The notes beneath the pieces were generated by a model. The model was not told where the DNA came from. It ran no database searches and was given only the letters and a program-made list of their open reading frames with translations. A stretch of 64,000 nt of DNA from JAOPZW01 sp963851295 (GTDB taxonomy: Bacteria; Actinomycetota; Thermoleophilia; Solirubrobacterales; Solirubrobacteraceae), in the NCBI GenBank assembly GCA_963851295.1, contig CAWKOS010000001.1, positions 1,240,001-1,304,000 of the forward strand, written 5' to 3'. The translations under genes were made by a program, and so were the position numbers. This document shows, in pieces, positions 1 to 8,955 of this stretch (position 1 is its first letter; each line of letters starts with the position of its first letter).

Positions 1-120
1 GTCGCGCGCCAGTACATCCTCGACCCGCGCGACGTCGACCCGCGCATCCCGCCGGCGCCGCCGCGCTTCCGCCGCGTCGGCGCCAACGCCTCGTGGCGCG
101 TCTACGCGAGCTGCCCGTAG
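1..120 (+). CDS. C-terminal end of an unidentified protein (partial)
   Basis: The reading frame is open from the first base and stops at TAG 118-120, giving 39 residues that end WRVYASCP. The tail is rich in Pro and Arg (RIPPAPPRFRRVG), with no recognisable domain. It could be the last cytoplasmic or extracellular stretch of a membrane protein such as a glycosyltransferase, but that is a guess. The gene begins upstream of the window, so its function cannot be assigned. Confidence 0.55.
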   Translation, partial: VARQYILDPRDVDPRIPPAPPRFRRVGANASWRVYASCP

Positions 121-189
121 CGAAGAAGACGGACCGTGCACCCTCCGTCGAAGCGGGTCTGCGTGCGCTGACGCCTCCGGCGGCTCCGG

Positions 190-286
190 CACCGGGATCT
201 CCCGCTGCGCCCACCGGGATCCGCTTAAGGCTGCTTCCTTCCGGACCTGACCTGGTTCACGAGCCGGCGTCGCGCGGGACCCGGGC
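190..286 (-). ncRNA. ffs: Signal recognition particle RNA, small bacterial type
   Basis: Read on the minus strand, this holds the near-invariant SRP core: CAGGTCAGGTCCGGAAGG followed by AAGCAGCC, covering the symmetric and asymmetric loops bound by Ffh and the GGAA tetraloop. The ends pair: CCGGGTCCCGC at about 284-274 with GCGGGAGATCCCGG near 205-192. About 93 nt is the usual size for the actinobacterial 4.5S-type RNA without an Alu domain. It acts with Ffh and FtsY in co-translational membrane targeting. Exact ends are estimated from the pairing. Confidence 0.93.
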
Positions 287-439
287 CATCAGCACCGTCG
301 TCGGCGTGCTGACCACACAGACCTGCCCCTCGAGAGGGGATTCGGCCTCGCTAGAGCGGATTGCGAGCGACAGGGCACCGCTACCTCCCCGCCTAGCACG
401 GTCCGTGGCAAGCGTAGCGCGTGGGATAGGGTCGCGGGC

Positions 440-2164
440 GTGGAGGCACGGTCGCGGCTGCGCCACACCCTCGAGGAGATCATCGGCCAGATCCGGCGCC
501 TGCTGGACGTGAGCGGCTGCGCCTTCCAGGTCGTCGACTTCGAGACCGGGACCATCACCCCCGCCGCGGCGTGGTTCGCCAGCGACGCGGCGCGCGCCGC
601 CATGACGCCCGTGCTCGCCCGCCCCTACGACCGCGCGCGCCCCGGCGTGACCGAGGCCGCCATCGAGCGCGGCCGCCCGCTGCTCATCGCCAGCTTCGAG
701 GAGTGGGAGGGCGCGCCCGCGCTGCGCGGGCGCCTGGAGGCCGAGCTCGAGCCGGCGACCGCGGCCGTGGCCTGGGACTGGTACCGCAGCTCGTCCTTCA
801 TCTCGTGCCCGGTCCACTCGACCGCCGGGCGGACCTTCGGCGTGCTCGCGATCTCCTCGCGCGCGCCCCAGCCGCTGCTGGGCGAGGAGGAACTGCGCGT
901 GGTCGAGGTCTTCGCCGACCTGGCCGCGCTCGCCCTCGAGCACTCCGAGCTGCTGGACCGCGAGGAGCGCCGCGGACGCGAGGACCGCGAGCTCAACGAC
1001 GCCGCCCGCGCGATCAGCGCCTCGCTGGAGCCCGACGACGTCTACGCGGCGATCGTTGCCTGGGCCAGCCGCCTCGTCGGGGCCGCGAAGGTCGCGCTGC
1101 GCCGCTACGAGCACGCGACGGCCGACCTGCGCACCGTCGCCGCGATCGGCTTCGACGAGGAGGCGCGGCGCACGCGCTTTCGCGTCGGCGAGGGCATGAT
1201 CGGCCAGGTCGCGCGCACCGGCAACGCGTACATCTCCAACCCCGCCGACGCCGAGCGCTTCGCGCGCGCGTTCGTCGAGCGCGAGCGGATCGGCTCCTTC
1301 GTCCACGTGCCGATCGCGCTCGGCCCGCGGCTCTTCGGCGTGCTCACGGCCAGCCACGAGCAGCCCGGCTACTACGGCCCCGCCGAGCTCGAGCGCCTCG
1401 AAGCGCTGGCCCTGCCGGCCGCGGGCGCGATCGCCAACGCGCTCGACTTCCAGCGCGAGCGCCGCGTGGCCGACGCCCTCACGCGCGGCTTCGTCCCGCG
1501 TCGCGGCAGCGACATCCCCGGCTTCGAGCTCGGCCTCGTCTACGAGCCCGCCGGCAACGAGGTCGGCGGCGGCGACATCTTCGGGGTCTGGACGCTGCCC
1601 AGCGGGGCGCTCGCGGTGCTCGTCGGCGACGTCGCCGGCAAGGGCCTGGAGGTCGCCGCGCTGAGCGCGATGGTGCGCTTCTTCGTGGAGGCGCGCACCT
1701 GGGACTCCGAGCGGCCCGCCGAGGTCCTGCGCCAGACCGACCGGCTCCTGCGCGGGCGCCTGCCCGCCTCGAGCTTCGTGGCGGCCTTCATGGGCGTGAT
1801 CGCCGACGGGCGCCTGCGCTGGGCCAACGCCGGCCACGCACCGCCCGTGCTGCTCGGGCCCGGCGGCGAGCGCCCGCTGGCGGCCACCGGCGTTCCCCTC
1901 GGCGTCGAGGAGGACCCCCACTACGCCGAGCACGAGACGTCCTTCGGCCCCGGCGACGTGCTCTTCGCGGCGACCGACGGCCTGCTCGAGGCGCGCCGCG
2001 ACGGCGCCTTCTTCGGCGATGCGTGCCTGCCCACGGCGCTTGCCGAGCTGGGCCTCAAGCTCGCCCCGGGCGAGCTCGTGGCCGAGATCCACCGCGAGGT
2101 CGAGGCGTGGGCGCCGCAGCTCGACGACGACCTCGTCCTGCTTGCGCTGCGCCCGTCGCAGTGA
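440..2164 (+). CDS. GAF-domain PP2C-type (SpoIIE/RsbU-like) phosphatase
   Basis: A 574-residue soluble protein. Two GAF-like sensory domains lie at about 15-165 and 190-340, and a PP2C/SpoIIE phosphatase domain fills 345-572, with the metal-site motif GDVAGKG near residue 396 and ATDGLLEA near 513. Family knowledge: such phosphatases dephosphorylate STAS anti-sigma antagonists in partner-switching pathways. A STAS protein is encoded at 58331-58666, but any pairing is unproven. The GTG start is preceded by TAGGGT and seven bases, a leaderless arrangement. The stop overlaps the next gene's start (GTGA), so the acetyltransferase is probably translationally coupled. The signal sensed by the GAF domains is unknown. 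Confidence 0.88.
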   Translation: MEARSRLRHTLEEIIGQIRRLLDVSGCAFQVVDFETGTITPAAAWFASDAARAAMTPVLARPYDRARPGVTEAAIERGRPLLIASFEEWEGAPALRGRLEAELEPATAAVAWDWYRSSSFISCPVHSTAGRTFGVLAISSRAPQPLLGEEELRVVEVFADLAALALEHSELLDREERRGREDRELNDAARAISASLEPDDVYAAIVAWASRLVGAAKVALRRYEHATADLRTVAAIGFDEEARRTRFRVGEGMIGQVARTGNAYISNPADAERFARAFVERERIGSFVHVPIALGPRLFGVLTASHEQPGYYGPAELERLEALALPAAGAIANALDFQRERRVADALTRGFVPRRGSDIPGFELGLVYEPAGNEVGGGDIFGVWTLPSGALAVLVGDVAGKGLEVAALSAMVRFFVEARTWDSERPAEVLRQTDRLLRGRLPASSFVAAFMGVIADGRLRWANAGHAPPVLLGPGGERPLAATGVPLGVEEDPHYAEHETSFGPGDVLFAATDGLLEARRDGAFFGDACLPTALAELGLKLAPGELVAEIHREVEAWAPQLDDDLVLLALRPSQ

Positions 2165-2625
2165 TCCGCCGCGAGCCGCCCACCGGCCCCGCCTCCCAGC
2201 GGCTCTTCGGCGAGTACATGGAGCTCGTCGCCTCGCGCCTGGGCGCCGCCTTCGTGCCGACGGCCGACATCTTCGCCACGGAGGGCGACTTCGACGGCGC
2301 GGGCGCCGCCTGGCTCGTCGTCTACGAGGGCGAGCATCCGGTGGCGTGCGGGGGCCTGCGCACGCTCGCGCCGGGCATCGCGGAGATCAAGCGGATGTTC
2401 GTCACCGCGGACGCCCGCGGGCGCGGCCACGCCCGCACCCTGCTGGACGAGCTCGAGCGCCTCGCCCGCGAGGCGGGCTGCGAGCGCGTGCGCCTCTACA
2501 CGACCGAGGTCCTGCGCGAGGCCCGCGCGCTGTACCGCGCCGCGGGCTACGAGCCGGTCGGCCTCGTCGCCGTCGAGGGGCGCATCGACCTCTGGCTCGA
2601 GAAGCGCCTCGAACGCGGCCCTTGA
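2161..2625 (+). CDS. GNAT family N-acetyltransferase
   Basis: A 154-residue GCN5-related acetyltransferase. Motif A is clear (IKRMFVTADARGRGHARTLL; the RGRGHA part binds the acetyl-CoA pyrophosphate), followed by a C-terminal ALYRAAGYEPVG typical of the fold. GTG 2161 overlaps the phosphatase stop in GTGA, which fixes the start and implies coupling. The acceptor substrate cannot be read from the sequence. Small free-standing GNAT proteins modify antibiotics, amino acids or protein N-termini, and nothing here separates these options. Confidence 0.85.
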   Translation: MIRREPPTGPASQRLFGEYMELVASRLGAAFVPTADIFATEGDFDGAGAAWLVVYEGEHPVACGGLRTLAPGIAEIKRMFVTADARGRGHARTLLDELERLAREAGCERVRLYTTEVLREARALYRAAGYEPVGLVAVEGRIDLWLEKRLERGP

Positions 2626-2686
2626 CGCGCCTCGCGCGGTGCGAAAGGATGAGCGCGCAGTCTAGTTAGACACCTTTACTAGTCTT
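2622..2686 (+). promoter_or_regulatory. Putative promoter and operator of the GH9 cellulase gene
   Basis: TTGACG (2622-2627), a 17-base spacer and AAGGAT (2645-2650) form a plausible promoter. Just downstream lies an AT-richer patch with the inverted repeat GTCTA-GT-TAGAC (2660-2671) and ACTAGT (2679-2684). It stands out in this GC-rich DNA and would lie in the early transcript or on an operator. No regulator is identified. Confidence 0.35.
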
Positions 2687-2731
2687 GCGGCCGCTCCGGA
2701 GTCACCGGCGGCAGGGCGGGAGGAACGTTCC

Positions 2732-4654
2732 ATGTCCGCACGTCGTGGCTCCGCGCCCACGGCCGCCGCCGGGATCGCGGTCGCAGCCGTCGTCGCCGTG
2801 CTCGCGCTCGCCGGCCAGGCGGTCGCGGCGCCGGACGCCGACGCCGCCTTCGTCCGCGTCGACCAGGTCGGCTACGTCAGCGGCGCGCACAAGCGCGCCT
2901 TCCTGCTCACCAGCGGCTCGGCGACCGGCGCGAGCTTCGCGGTCCGAGCCGCCTCCGGGGCCACGGTCTACAGCGCGCCGATCGGCCCGCGCACGGGCTC
3001 GTGGAGCAAGGCCTTCCCCAACGTCTACCGGCTGGACTTCGACGCCGTCCAGGCCCCCGGCGCGTACACGATCGCCGTGAGCGGCCCCGCGAAGGCGACC
3101 TCGCCGGCCTTCCGCATCGACGCGCCCGCCGCCCTCTTCGCGCCGATGATCGCCGACTCGCGCTTCTTCTTCGCGGCCCAGCGCGACGGGCGCGACGTGA
3201 TCGGGTCGGTGATGAGCCGCCGTCCGGCGCACCTCAACGACGCACGCGCCTCGACCTACGCCCCGCCCGCCTTCGACGAGGACGACGCGCTCGTCGGCGA
3301 CCTCGCCAAGATCGGCGGCCCGGTGGACGCCGCCGGCGGGTGGTTCGACGCCGGCGACTACCTGAAGTTCGTCGAGACCCACAGCTACGCGCTGGACCTG
3401 CTGCTCATCGGCCTGCGCGACCACCCGCTGCAGATGGGCGGCGGCGCGAGCGGCGCGAGCGACTTCACGGCCGAGGCGCGCTTCGGCATGCAGTGGCTGT
3501 CGAAGATGTGGGACGACGCCAGCCGGACGCTCTACTACCAGGTCGGCATCGGCGACGGCGACGGCTGCGACGCCGTCTGCGGCGACCACGACATCTGGCG
3601 CCTGCCGCAGGCCGACGACGACTACCCCGGCGGGGCGCCGTACCGCTACATCCGCCATCGCCCGGTCTTCCGCGCGGGCCCGCCGGGCGCCCGCATCAGC
3701 CCCAACCTCGCCGGCCGGCTGGCGGCGGCCTTCGCCGTCTGCTCGGAGGTCTACCGCGAGTCCGACCCGGCCTTCGCCAGGCAGTGCCTGCGCTCGGCCC
3801 AGCACGTGTACGACCTCGCGGACACGAGCCCCGACGCGCTGCTGTCGGTCTCGCCGCACGACTTCTATCCCGAGGACAGCTGGCAGGACGACCTCGAGCT
3901 CGGCGCCGTCGAGCTCTACGCGGCGACCGGCAAGCGCTCGTACCTGACCAGGGCCGCGCACTGGGCCAAGGCCTGGATCGCGAGCGACTTCGACGCGGCC
4001 GACACCCTCAACCTCTACGACGTCTCGGCGCTCGCCCACTACGAGCTCGCCAAGGCGATCGGCGGCGCGGGCGGCTACGACGTCTCCCGCGACGACCTGC
4101 TCGCCGACCTGCGCCGCCAGCTCGAGCACGCCGTCGCGGTTGCCGGCGATGACGCGTTCGGCGCCGGCTTCGCGTGGAACCATTACGACGTCACGAGCCA
4201 CCTCTTCGGCCTCGTGACCACCGCGAGCATGTTCGACGAGCTGGCCGGCTCGACGCGCTACGCCGCCTTCGAGGGCCGCCAGCTCGGCGCCGCGCTCGGC
4301 GCCAACGCCTGGGGCACGTCGTTCGTGGTCGGGGCCGGGAGCACGTTCCCGCACTGCATGCAGCACCAGGTCGCCAACCTCTCGGGCTCGCTCGACGGCA
4401 GGGCGCCGGTCGTCCGCGGCGCCGCGGTCAACGGGCCCAACGACGTCTCGCAGTTCGACGAGGACTCGACCTCGACGCCCGACGGCGCCCGCCCGTGCCC
4501 GCCCGGCGGCGACGACGCCTTCGGGCGCTTCACGAGCGCGGGCGGCGCCCGCTACCTCGACAACGTCGGCGCGTGGATGAGCGTGGAGCCCGCCATCGAC
4601 TTCACCGCCGGGGTCCCACTGGCGCTCGCGCGCGTCATCGCCGGAGATCGCTGA
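2732..4654 (+). CDS. Secreted glycoside hydrolase family 9 cellulase (endoglucanase)
   Basis: A 640-residue exported enzyme. A signal peptide spans about 1-33 (hydrophobic IAVAAVVAVLALAGQAVA, cut near AA), an Ig-like CelD N-terminal domain covers 39-135, and the (alpha/alpha)6 GH9 domain covers 140-635. Landmarks are the catalytic-base region GGWFDAGDYLKF (aspartates near 207-210), the HYDVTSHLFG region near 485 and a C-terminal MSVEPAIDFTA whose Glu near 618 matches the family general acid. It would hydrolyse beta-1,4-glucans outside the cell. ATG 2732 follows GGAGG. Twelve bases after its stop a GGAGG-led secreted deacetylase gene begins, so the two may form a polysaccharide-degrading operon. 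No carbohydrate-binding module is visible. Confidence 0.9.
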   Translation: MSARRGSAPTAAAGIAVAAVVAVLALAGQAVAAPDADAAFVRVDQVGYVSGAHKRAFLLTSGSATGASFAVRAASGATVYSAPIGPRTGSWSKAFPNVYRLDFDAVQAPGAYTIAVSGPAKATSPAFRIDAPAALFAPMIADSRFFFAAQRDGRDVIGSVMSRRPAHLNDARASTYAPPAFDEDDALVGDLAKIGGPVDAAGGWFDAGDYLKFVETHSYALDLLLIGLRDHPLQMGGGASGASDFTAEARFGMQWLSKMWDDASRTLYYQVGIGDGDGCDAVCGDHDIWRLPQADDDYPGGAPYRYIRHRPVFRAGPPGARISPNLAGRLAAAFAVCSEVYRESDPAFARQCLRSAQHVYDLADTSPDALLSVSPHDFYPEDSWQDDLELGAVELYAATGKRSYLTRAAHWAKAWIASDFDAADTLNLYDVSALAHYELAKAIGGAGGYDVSRDDLLADLRRQLEHAVAVAGDDAFGAGFAWNHYDVTSHLFGLVTTASMFDELAGSTRYAAFEGRQLGAALGANAWGTSFVVGAGSTFPHCMQHQVANLSGSLDGRAPVVRGAAVNGPNDVSQFDEDSTSTPDGARPCPPGGDDAFGRFTSAGGARYLDNVGAWMSVEPAIDFTAGVPLALARVIAGDR

Positions 4655-4671
4655 GCCAACGGAGGCCTTCC

Positions 4672-5967
4672 ATGCCGCGCCGCCTCGTCCTCGCCGCCCT
4701 CGCCGCCGCCGCGCTCGCGGGGGCGGCGGCCGCCCCCGCCCACGCCGCGCCCACGGTCGTGTCGATCCAGTTCGACGACGGCCGCGGCCAGGCGCCGGTG
4801 CGGGCGATCCTCGCCCGCCACCACCTCCACGCGACGTTCTTCGTCAACACCGGCTACGTCGGGACGCCGGACTACCTCACGTGGTCGCAGGTGAAGGCGC
4901 TTGCCGCCGACGGCAACGAGATCGCGGGCCACACGCTCACGCACCGCGACCTCGCCGCGCTCTCCCCCGCGGAGGCGCAGCGCGAGGTCTGCGGCGACCG
5001 CGACGCCCTCATCCACCACGGCTTCCGGCCGGTCGACTTCGCCTACCCCTTCGGCTCGTACACGAAGGCGACCGAGCGGATCGTGCAGCGCTGCGGCTAC
5101 TCGTTCGGCCGCGCGGCCTGGGGCCTGTGGGGCTCGGGCTGCGAGGAGGAGCCCGCCGGCTGCCCCTACGCGGTCGACCCGGCCGCCCTCCCCGACCCCT
5201 GGGCGATCCCGACCGCCGACGCCCCGATCGACCTCACCTACGTCGAGAACCAGCGCCAGGTCGTCCTGCGCGCGATCGCCCACGGCGGCGGTTGGGTGCA
5301 GTTCTTCTTCCACCGCATCTGCCCCGACGACTGCGACGAGTACTCGTGGACACCGGCCTCGCTGGACGCCTTCCTGACCTGGCTGGAGCAGCAGCGCGCC
5401 GCGGGCGCCCTCGACGTGCGCACGATGAGCGAGGTGCTCACCCCCGCCTTCCACCCGGCGGTCGCAGCGCCCGCGCCGCCGGCGCCGCCCCGCGGCGCCA
5501 ACCGGCTGCGCAACCCGTCGCTCGAGCGCCGCGCCAAGGGCGCCGACGCCCCGACGTGCTGGGAGCACCAGGGCTCGGGTGGGGACTGGTCGCGCGTGCG
5601 CGGCGCGCGCGGTCGCGCCGAGGCGGTCGCGATCGCCGGCGCCCCCGACGCCTTCGCCGCACTGGCCACCCCCCAGGACCAGGGCGAGTGCTCGCCGGCC
5701 GTGCGGGCCGGCGAGCGCCTCGTCCTGCGCGCGTCCTACCGCTCGTCCGACGGCCCGCGCTTCGTCGTGTGGGTCCGCTCGACGGCCGGCGGCTGGTCGT
5801 TCTGGCGCGAGAGCCCGCGGCTGGCGCCCGGCGCCGGCTTCCGCAGCGCGTCGTGGGCGCTGCCGGCGATCCCGCGCGGCGTGGCGGCCGTCAGCGTCGG
5901 CCTCTCGCTCGGCGGCGACGGCGCCCTGGCCGTCGACGACCTCGCGCTCGGGCGCGCCGGGAGCTGA
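4672..5967 (+). CDS. Secreted polysaccharide deacetylase with C-terminal beta-sandwich domain
   Basis: A 431-residue protein with a signal peptide (residues 1-26, ending AHA-AP). The NodB/CE4 domain (27-270) carries the catalytic-base motif FDDG (D35, D36) and the metal-binding HTLTH (H87, H91), then a DFAYPFGS loop. A second domain (about 275-431) begins NRLRNPSLER and resembles CBM4/jelly-roll modules in pattern. It likely removes N- or O-acetyl groups from an extracellular polysaccharide; the substrate is unknown. ATG 4672 is chosen because GGAGG lies seven bases upstream and gives a proper signal peptide. It follows the GH9 gene closely. Confidence 0.88.
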   Translation: MPRRLVLAALAAAALAGAAAAPAHAAPTVVSIQFDDGRGQAPVRAILARHHLHATFFVNTGYVGTPDYLTWSQVKALAADGNEIAGHTLTHRDLAALSPAEAQREVCGDRDALIHHGFRPVDFAYPFGSYTKATERIVQRCGYSFGRAAWGLWGSGCEEEPAGCPYAVDPAALPDPWAIPTADAPIDLTYVENQRQVVLRAIAHGGGWVQFFFHRICPDDCDEYSWTPASLDAFLTWLEQQRAAGALDVRTMSEVLTPAFHPAVAAPAPPAPPRGANRLRNPSLERRAKGADAPTCWEHQGSGGDWSRVRGARGRAEAVAIAGAPDAFAALATPQDQGECSPAVRAGERLVLRASYRSSDGPRFVVWVRSTAGGWSFWRESPRLAPGAGFRSASWALPAIPRGVAAVSVGLSLGGDGALAVDDLALGRAGS

Positions 5968-6031
5968 CCTGGCGCACGCGAACGCGTCGAATGACGCAGA
6001 CGGGCCGCGCCGCGTGGCCTAGCGTCGGAGC

Positions 6032-7192
6032 ATGGCCGACGCAGAGACGCAGCGCATGCAGGAAGAGGACAGCAGGCGCATCGTCTGCGCCGTGGAGCTC
6101 GGGTGGCGGGTCTCCTACCTCTACGCCGACCTCGAGCACCCGCTGCACCCCTCCGAGGAGGTCGACGCGCTGCCGGCCTGCCTGCCCGCGGTCGAGACGC
6201 TCGCCAACGCCGACCAGCTCGAGGTCCACGCACGCGCAGCGGCGAGCATCGCCGGGCGCCTCGATCTCAAGGCGCGCGCCGAGATCGAGCGGCTGGCCAA
6301 GGACGCCCATGCGGCCGCCAAGCGGGGCGAGCCGGACGCGGGGATCCGCGCACGCGTCCACGATCTGCACCACAGGCTGATGAAGGAGCTGTGGGCCAAT
6401 CGCGAGGGCGAGGGCAAGGCCTACCAGCTGGGCTCATCGCTCTTCGACACGTGGGACCGGATGCGCCGCGCCGCCGACGAGGGCAGGCTGGCCGAGGCGT
6501 GGGTCCCGGTGTTCCGCGAGAAGCGCGTCGAGCGCATCAAGGAGCTGCTCGACGACCTGCAGACGCGGCTGGACCCGACGTCGGTCGAGGTCGTCAAGGA
6601 GCAGCTCGACCGCTGGAGCAAGCTCGTGCACGACGCCGACGGACCCCGCGGCAAGGGGCTGCCGACGAACCGCAAGGCGCTGGAGGAGATCCGCAGGCAG
6701 GCGCTCATCTGGCGCCAGCTCGTGACGCGCGACAAGGAGCCCGAGGCCTATCTGAATCGCAAGCAGCGCGCGCACGTGCGGCGCGAGTTCAACCGCCTGA
6801 TGTGGACGAGCCTCCTGCGCCCGCGCACCTTCGTCGTCCTCGGCGTCCTGGCGGCGATCGCCTGGACGCTGCGCCTGAGCGACGTCGACCCCGACCAGAT
6901 GCGCAAGGTGGGCGTCGCGCTCCTGGGCATCCTCGGCGTCACCCAGGCGTCGCTCATCGTCGTCGCCCGCGAGCGCCTCAGCCACTGGTCCACGCTGCTG
7001 TGGAACCGCGCGCTGACCGTCGTCGTCTTCCGGGTCACCTGCCGCGCCGACCACGTCTTCGCGACGGCGCGCCCGCTCTCCCCGGCCCTGGTCGCGTCCA
7101 AGTGCAGCGCTTTGCCGCGCAAGGCCGTGCGCCTTGCCCAGCGCCCCGTCGCGCGCCCGGCCGCGATGGAGGGTCGGCCGATCGCCACCTAG
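6032..7192 (+). CDS. Hypothetical helical protein with two C-terminal membrane segments
   Basis: A 386-residue protein I do not recognise. Residues 1-255 are charged and strongly helix-forming (many Glu/Arg/Lys, for example KRVERIKELLDDLQTRLDP), suggesting a long soluble helical bundle. Two hydrophobic stretches near 266-282 (FVVLGVLAAIAWTL) and 291-310 (VGVALLGILGVTQASLIVVA) are likely membrane helices, followed by a basic tail. A TAGCGT box six bases before ATG suggests a leaderless mRNA. It precedes a SulP transporter gene by about 50 bases. No function is proposed. Confidence 0.65.
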   Translation: MADAETQRMQEEDSRRIVCAVELGWRVSYLYADLEHPLHPSEEVDALPACLPAVETLANADQLEVHARAAASIAGRLDLKARAEIERLAKDAHAAAKRGEPDAGIRARVHDLHHRLMKELWANREGEGKAYQLGSSLFDTWDRMRRAADEGRLAEAWVPVFREKRVERIKELLDDLQTRLDPTSVEVVKEQLDRWSKLVHDADGPRGKGLPTNRKALEEIRRQALIWRQLVTRDKEPEAYLNRKQRAHVRREFNRLMWTSLLRPRTFVVLGVLAAIAWTLRLSDVDPDQMRKVGVALLGILGVTQASLIVVARERLSHWSTLLWNRALTVVVFRVTCRADHVFATARPLSPALVASKCSALPRKAVRLAQRPVARPAAMEGRPIAT

Positions 7193-7246
7193 CCCCCTCG
7201 TGCGCGCACCATTGCCCGCCCCGTGGCGGGCTGGTGGGGTGCGGGG

Positions 7247-8950
7247 ATGCAGAGCGAGGTGCACGGCGGACGGCTGGCTCGCCTCGTGCCGGCCGCCGGC
7301 TGGCTGGCGCGCTATGACCGGCGCTGGCTGCGCGGCGACGTGGCGGCGGGCATCGCGGTCACCGCCCTGATCGTGCCCAAGAACCTCGGCTACGCCGGCA
7401 TCGCCGGCGTGCCGCTGCAGAACGGGCTGTACGCCGCGGCCGCGGGCGCGATCGTCTACGCGCTGCTCGCCACCTCGCGCCAGATCTCCACGGGCCCGAG
7501 CTCGTCGCTGGCCGCGGTGGCGGGCGGCGCAGTGCTCGCCACCGGCCTGAAGGGGGACGACGCCGCGCAGCTCGTCGCCGCCATCGCCGTTGCGACGGGG
7601 CTGCTCTTCCTGGCGCTCGCGGTCTTCCACCTGGGGTGGATCGCGCAGTTCCTGTCCAAGGCGGTGGTCACCGGCTTCCTCGCGGGCGCGGCGGTCGACG
7701 TGGTCATCGGGGAGCTGCCCAAGCTCACCGGCACCGATGCCGAGGGCGACAACTCGTGGCGCGAGCTGTCGAGCTGGCTGCGGTCGCTCGACGAGGTGCA
7801 CTGGACCACGGTGGCCGTCGCGGTCGCGGCGCTCGCGACCATCCTGGCGCTGCGCTTCCTGGCGCCCCAGGTCCCGGGCGCGCTCGTCCTCGTCGTCGGC
7901 GGGCTGCTCGCCTCGAGCCTGTTCGACCTCGGCGACCACGGCGTGGCGCTCGTCGGCGACGTGCCGCGCGGGCTGCCCACCCCCGAGATCCCCGACCTCA
8001 CGGTGGTCGGCGACCACTACGCGACGATCGCCATCGCGGCCGTCGCGTTGCTGCTCATCGGCTTCTCGCAGACCGCCGGCGACGCGCGCGCCTTCGCGGC
8101 GCGCCATCGCTACCGGATCGACGTCAACCAGGAGTCCGTGGCCCAGGGGATGGCGAACGTCGGCGCCGGCGTGTTCCAGGGGATGCCCGTGTCCACGAGC
8201 CTGTCGGCCAGCTCGCTCAACGAGTCGGCCGGCGCGCGGACGCAGGTGTCGTCGCTCGTCGCCGGCGGGCTGGTGCTCGCGACCCTGCTCGTGCTCGCCC
8301 CGCTGTTCTCGGACCTGCCCAAGGCCGTGCTCGGCGCGGTGATCATCGACGCGGTCGTCTTCGGGATGATCGACGTCGCCGAGCTGCGGCGCCTGCGCCG
8401 CGTGGCGCCCTTCGACCTGTGGGTCGCGATCGCGGCGATCATCGGCGTGCTCTCGGCCGGCGTCCTGGCCGGCGTGGTCATCGGCGTGGCGCTGTCGCTG
8501 TGCTGGCTCGTCTACGTGGCCACGCGGCCGGCGATGCCGCTCCTGGGCCGCGAGCCCGGCACGCAGGCCTTCCGCGACCTCGACGAGAGCCCCGGCGCCG
8601 AGACCTTCCCCGGCATCGCGGTCCTGCGCCTGGACGCCGGCCTGTTCTTCGCGACCGCCGAGGCGCTGGAGGACCGCGTCCGCGGGCTGGCCGGTGACGG
8701 GGCGGGTCCCGGGCCCCACGCGATCGTCCTCGACCTCGAGGGCGTGAACTTCGTCGACTCCCAGGGCGCCGCGAAGCTGGGTGAGCTGCAGCGGCTCACC
8801 ACGGCCGACGGGATCTCGCTGCGCCTGGCGCGCGTCAAGCCCGCCGTCCGCGCCGTGCTCGAGGCCGACGGGCTCGTGGCCCTGATCGGCGCAGACCACA
8901 TCCACCCCGGCGTCTACAGCGCCGTCGAGGCCGAGCTCGTCGCGTCCTAG
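7247..8950 (+). CDS. SulP-family anion permease with STAS domain
   Basis: A 567-residue inner-membrane transporter. The SulP core has the family's YAGIAGVPLQNGLYAAAAGA region near the N terminus, about 14 membrane spans and the GMPVSTSLSASSLN stretch. A cytoplasmic STAS domain occupies roughly the last 115 residues (VLDLEGVNFVDSQGAAKL). Family members carry sulfate, bicarbonate or other anions, often with H+ or Na+; the substrate here is undetermined. ATG 7247 is preferred over GTG 7223 because it begins closer to the conserved region. A second SulP gene occurs at 21929, so the window carries two paralogues. Confidence 0.88.
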   Translation: MQSEVHGGRLARLVPAAGWLARYDRRWLRGDVAAGIAVTALIVPKNLGYAGIAGVPLQNGLYAAAAGAIVYALLATSRQISTGPSSSLAAVAGGAVLATGLKGDDAAQLVAAIAVATGLLFLALAVFHLGWIAQFLSKAVVTGFLAGAAVDVVIGELPKLTGTDAEGDNSWRELSSWLRSLDEVHWTTVAVAVAALATILALRFLAPQVPGALVLVVGGLLASSLFDLGDHGVALVGDVPRGLPTPEIPDLTVVGDHYATIAIAAVALLLIGFSQTAGDARAFAARHRYRIDVNQESVAQGMANVGAGVFQGMPVSTSLSASSLNESAGARTQVSSLVAGGLVLATLLVLAPLFSDLPKAVLGAVIIDAVVFGMIDVAELRRLRRVAPFDLWVAIAAIIGVLSAGVLAGVVIGVALSLCWLVYVATRPAMPLLGREPGTQAFRDLDESPGAETFPGIAVLRLDAGLFFATAEALEDRVRGLAGDGAGPGPHAIVLDLEGVNFVDSQGAAKLGELQRLTTADGISLRLARVKPAVRAVLEADGLVALIGADHIHPGVYSAVEAELVAS

Positions 8951-8955
8951 CGCGC

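Noticed and set aside
93..512. A 139-codon plus-strand ORF near the start of the window
   Set aside because: It crosses the antisense of the SRP RNA and the start of the phosphatase gene and has no protein-like features.
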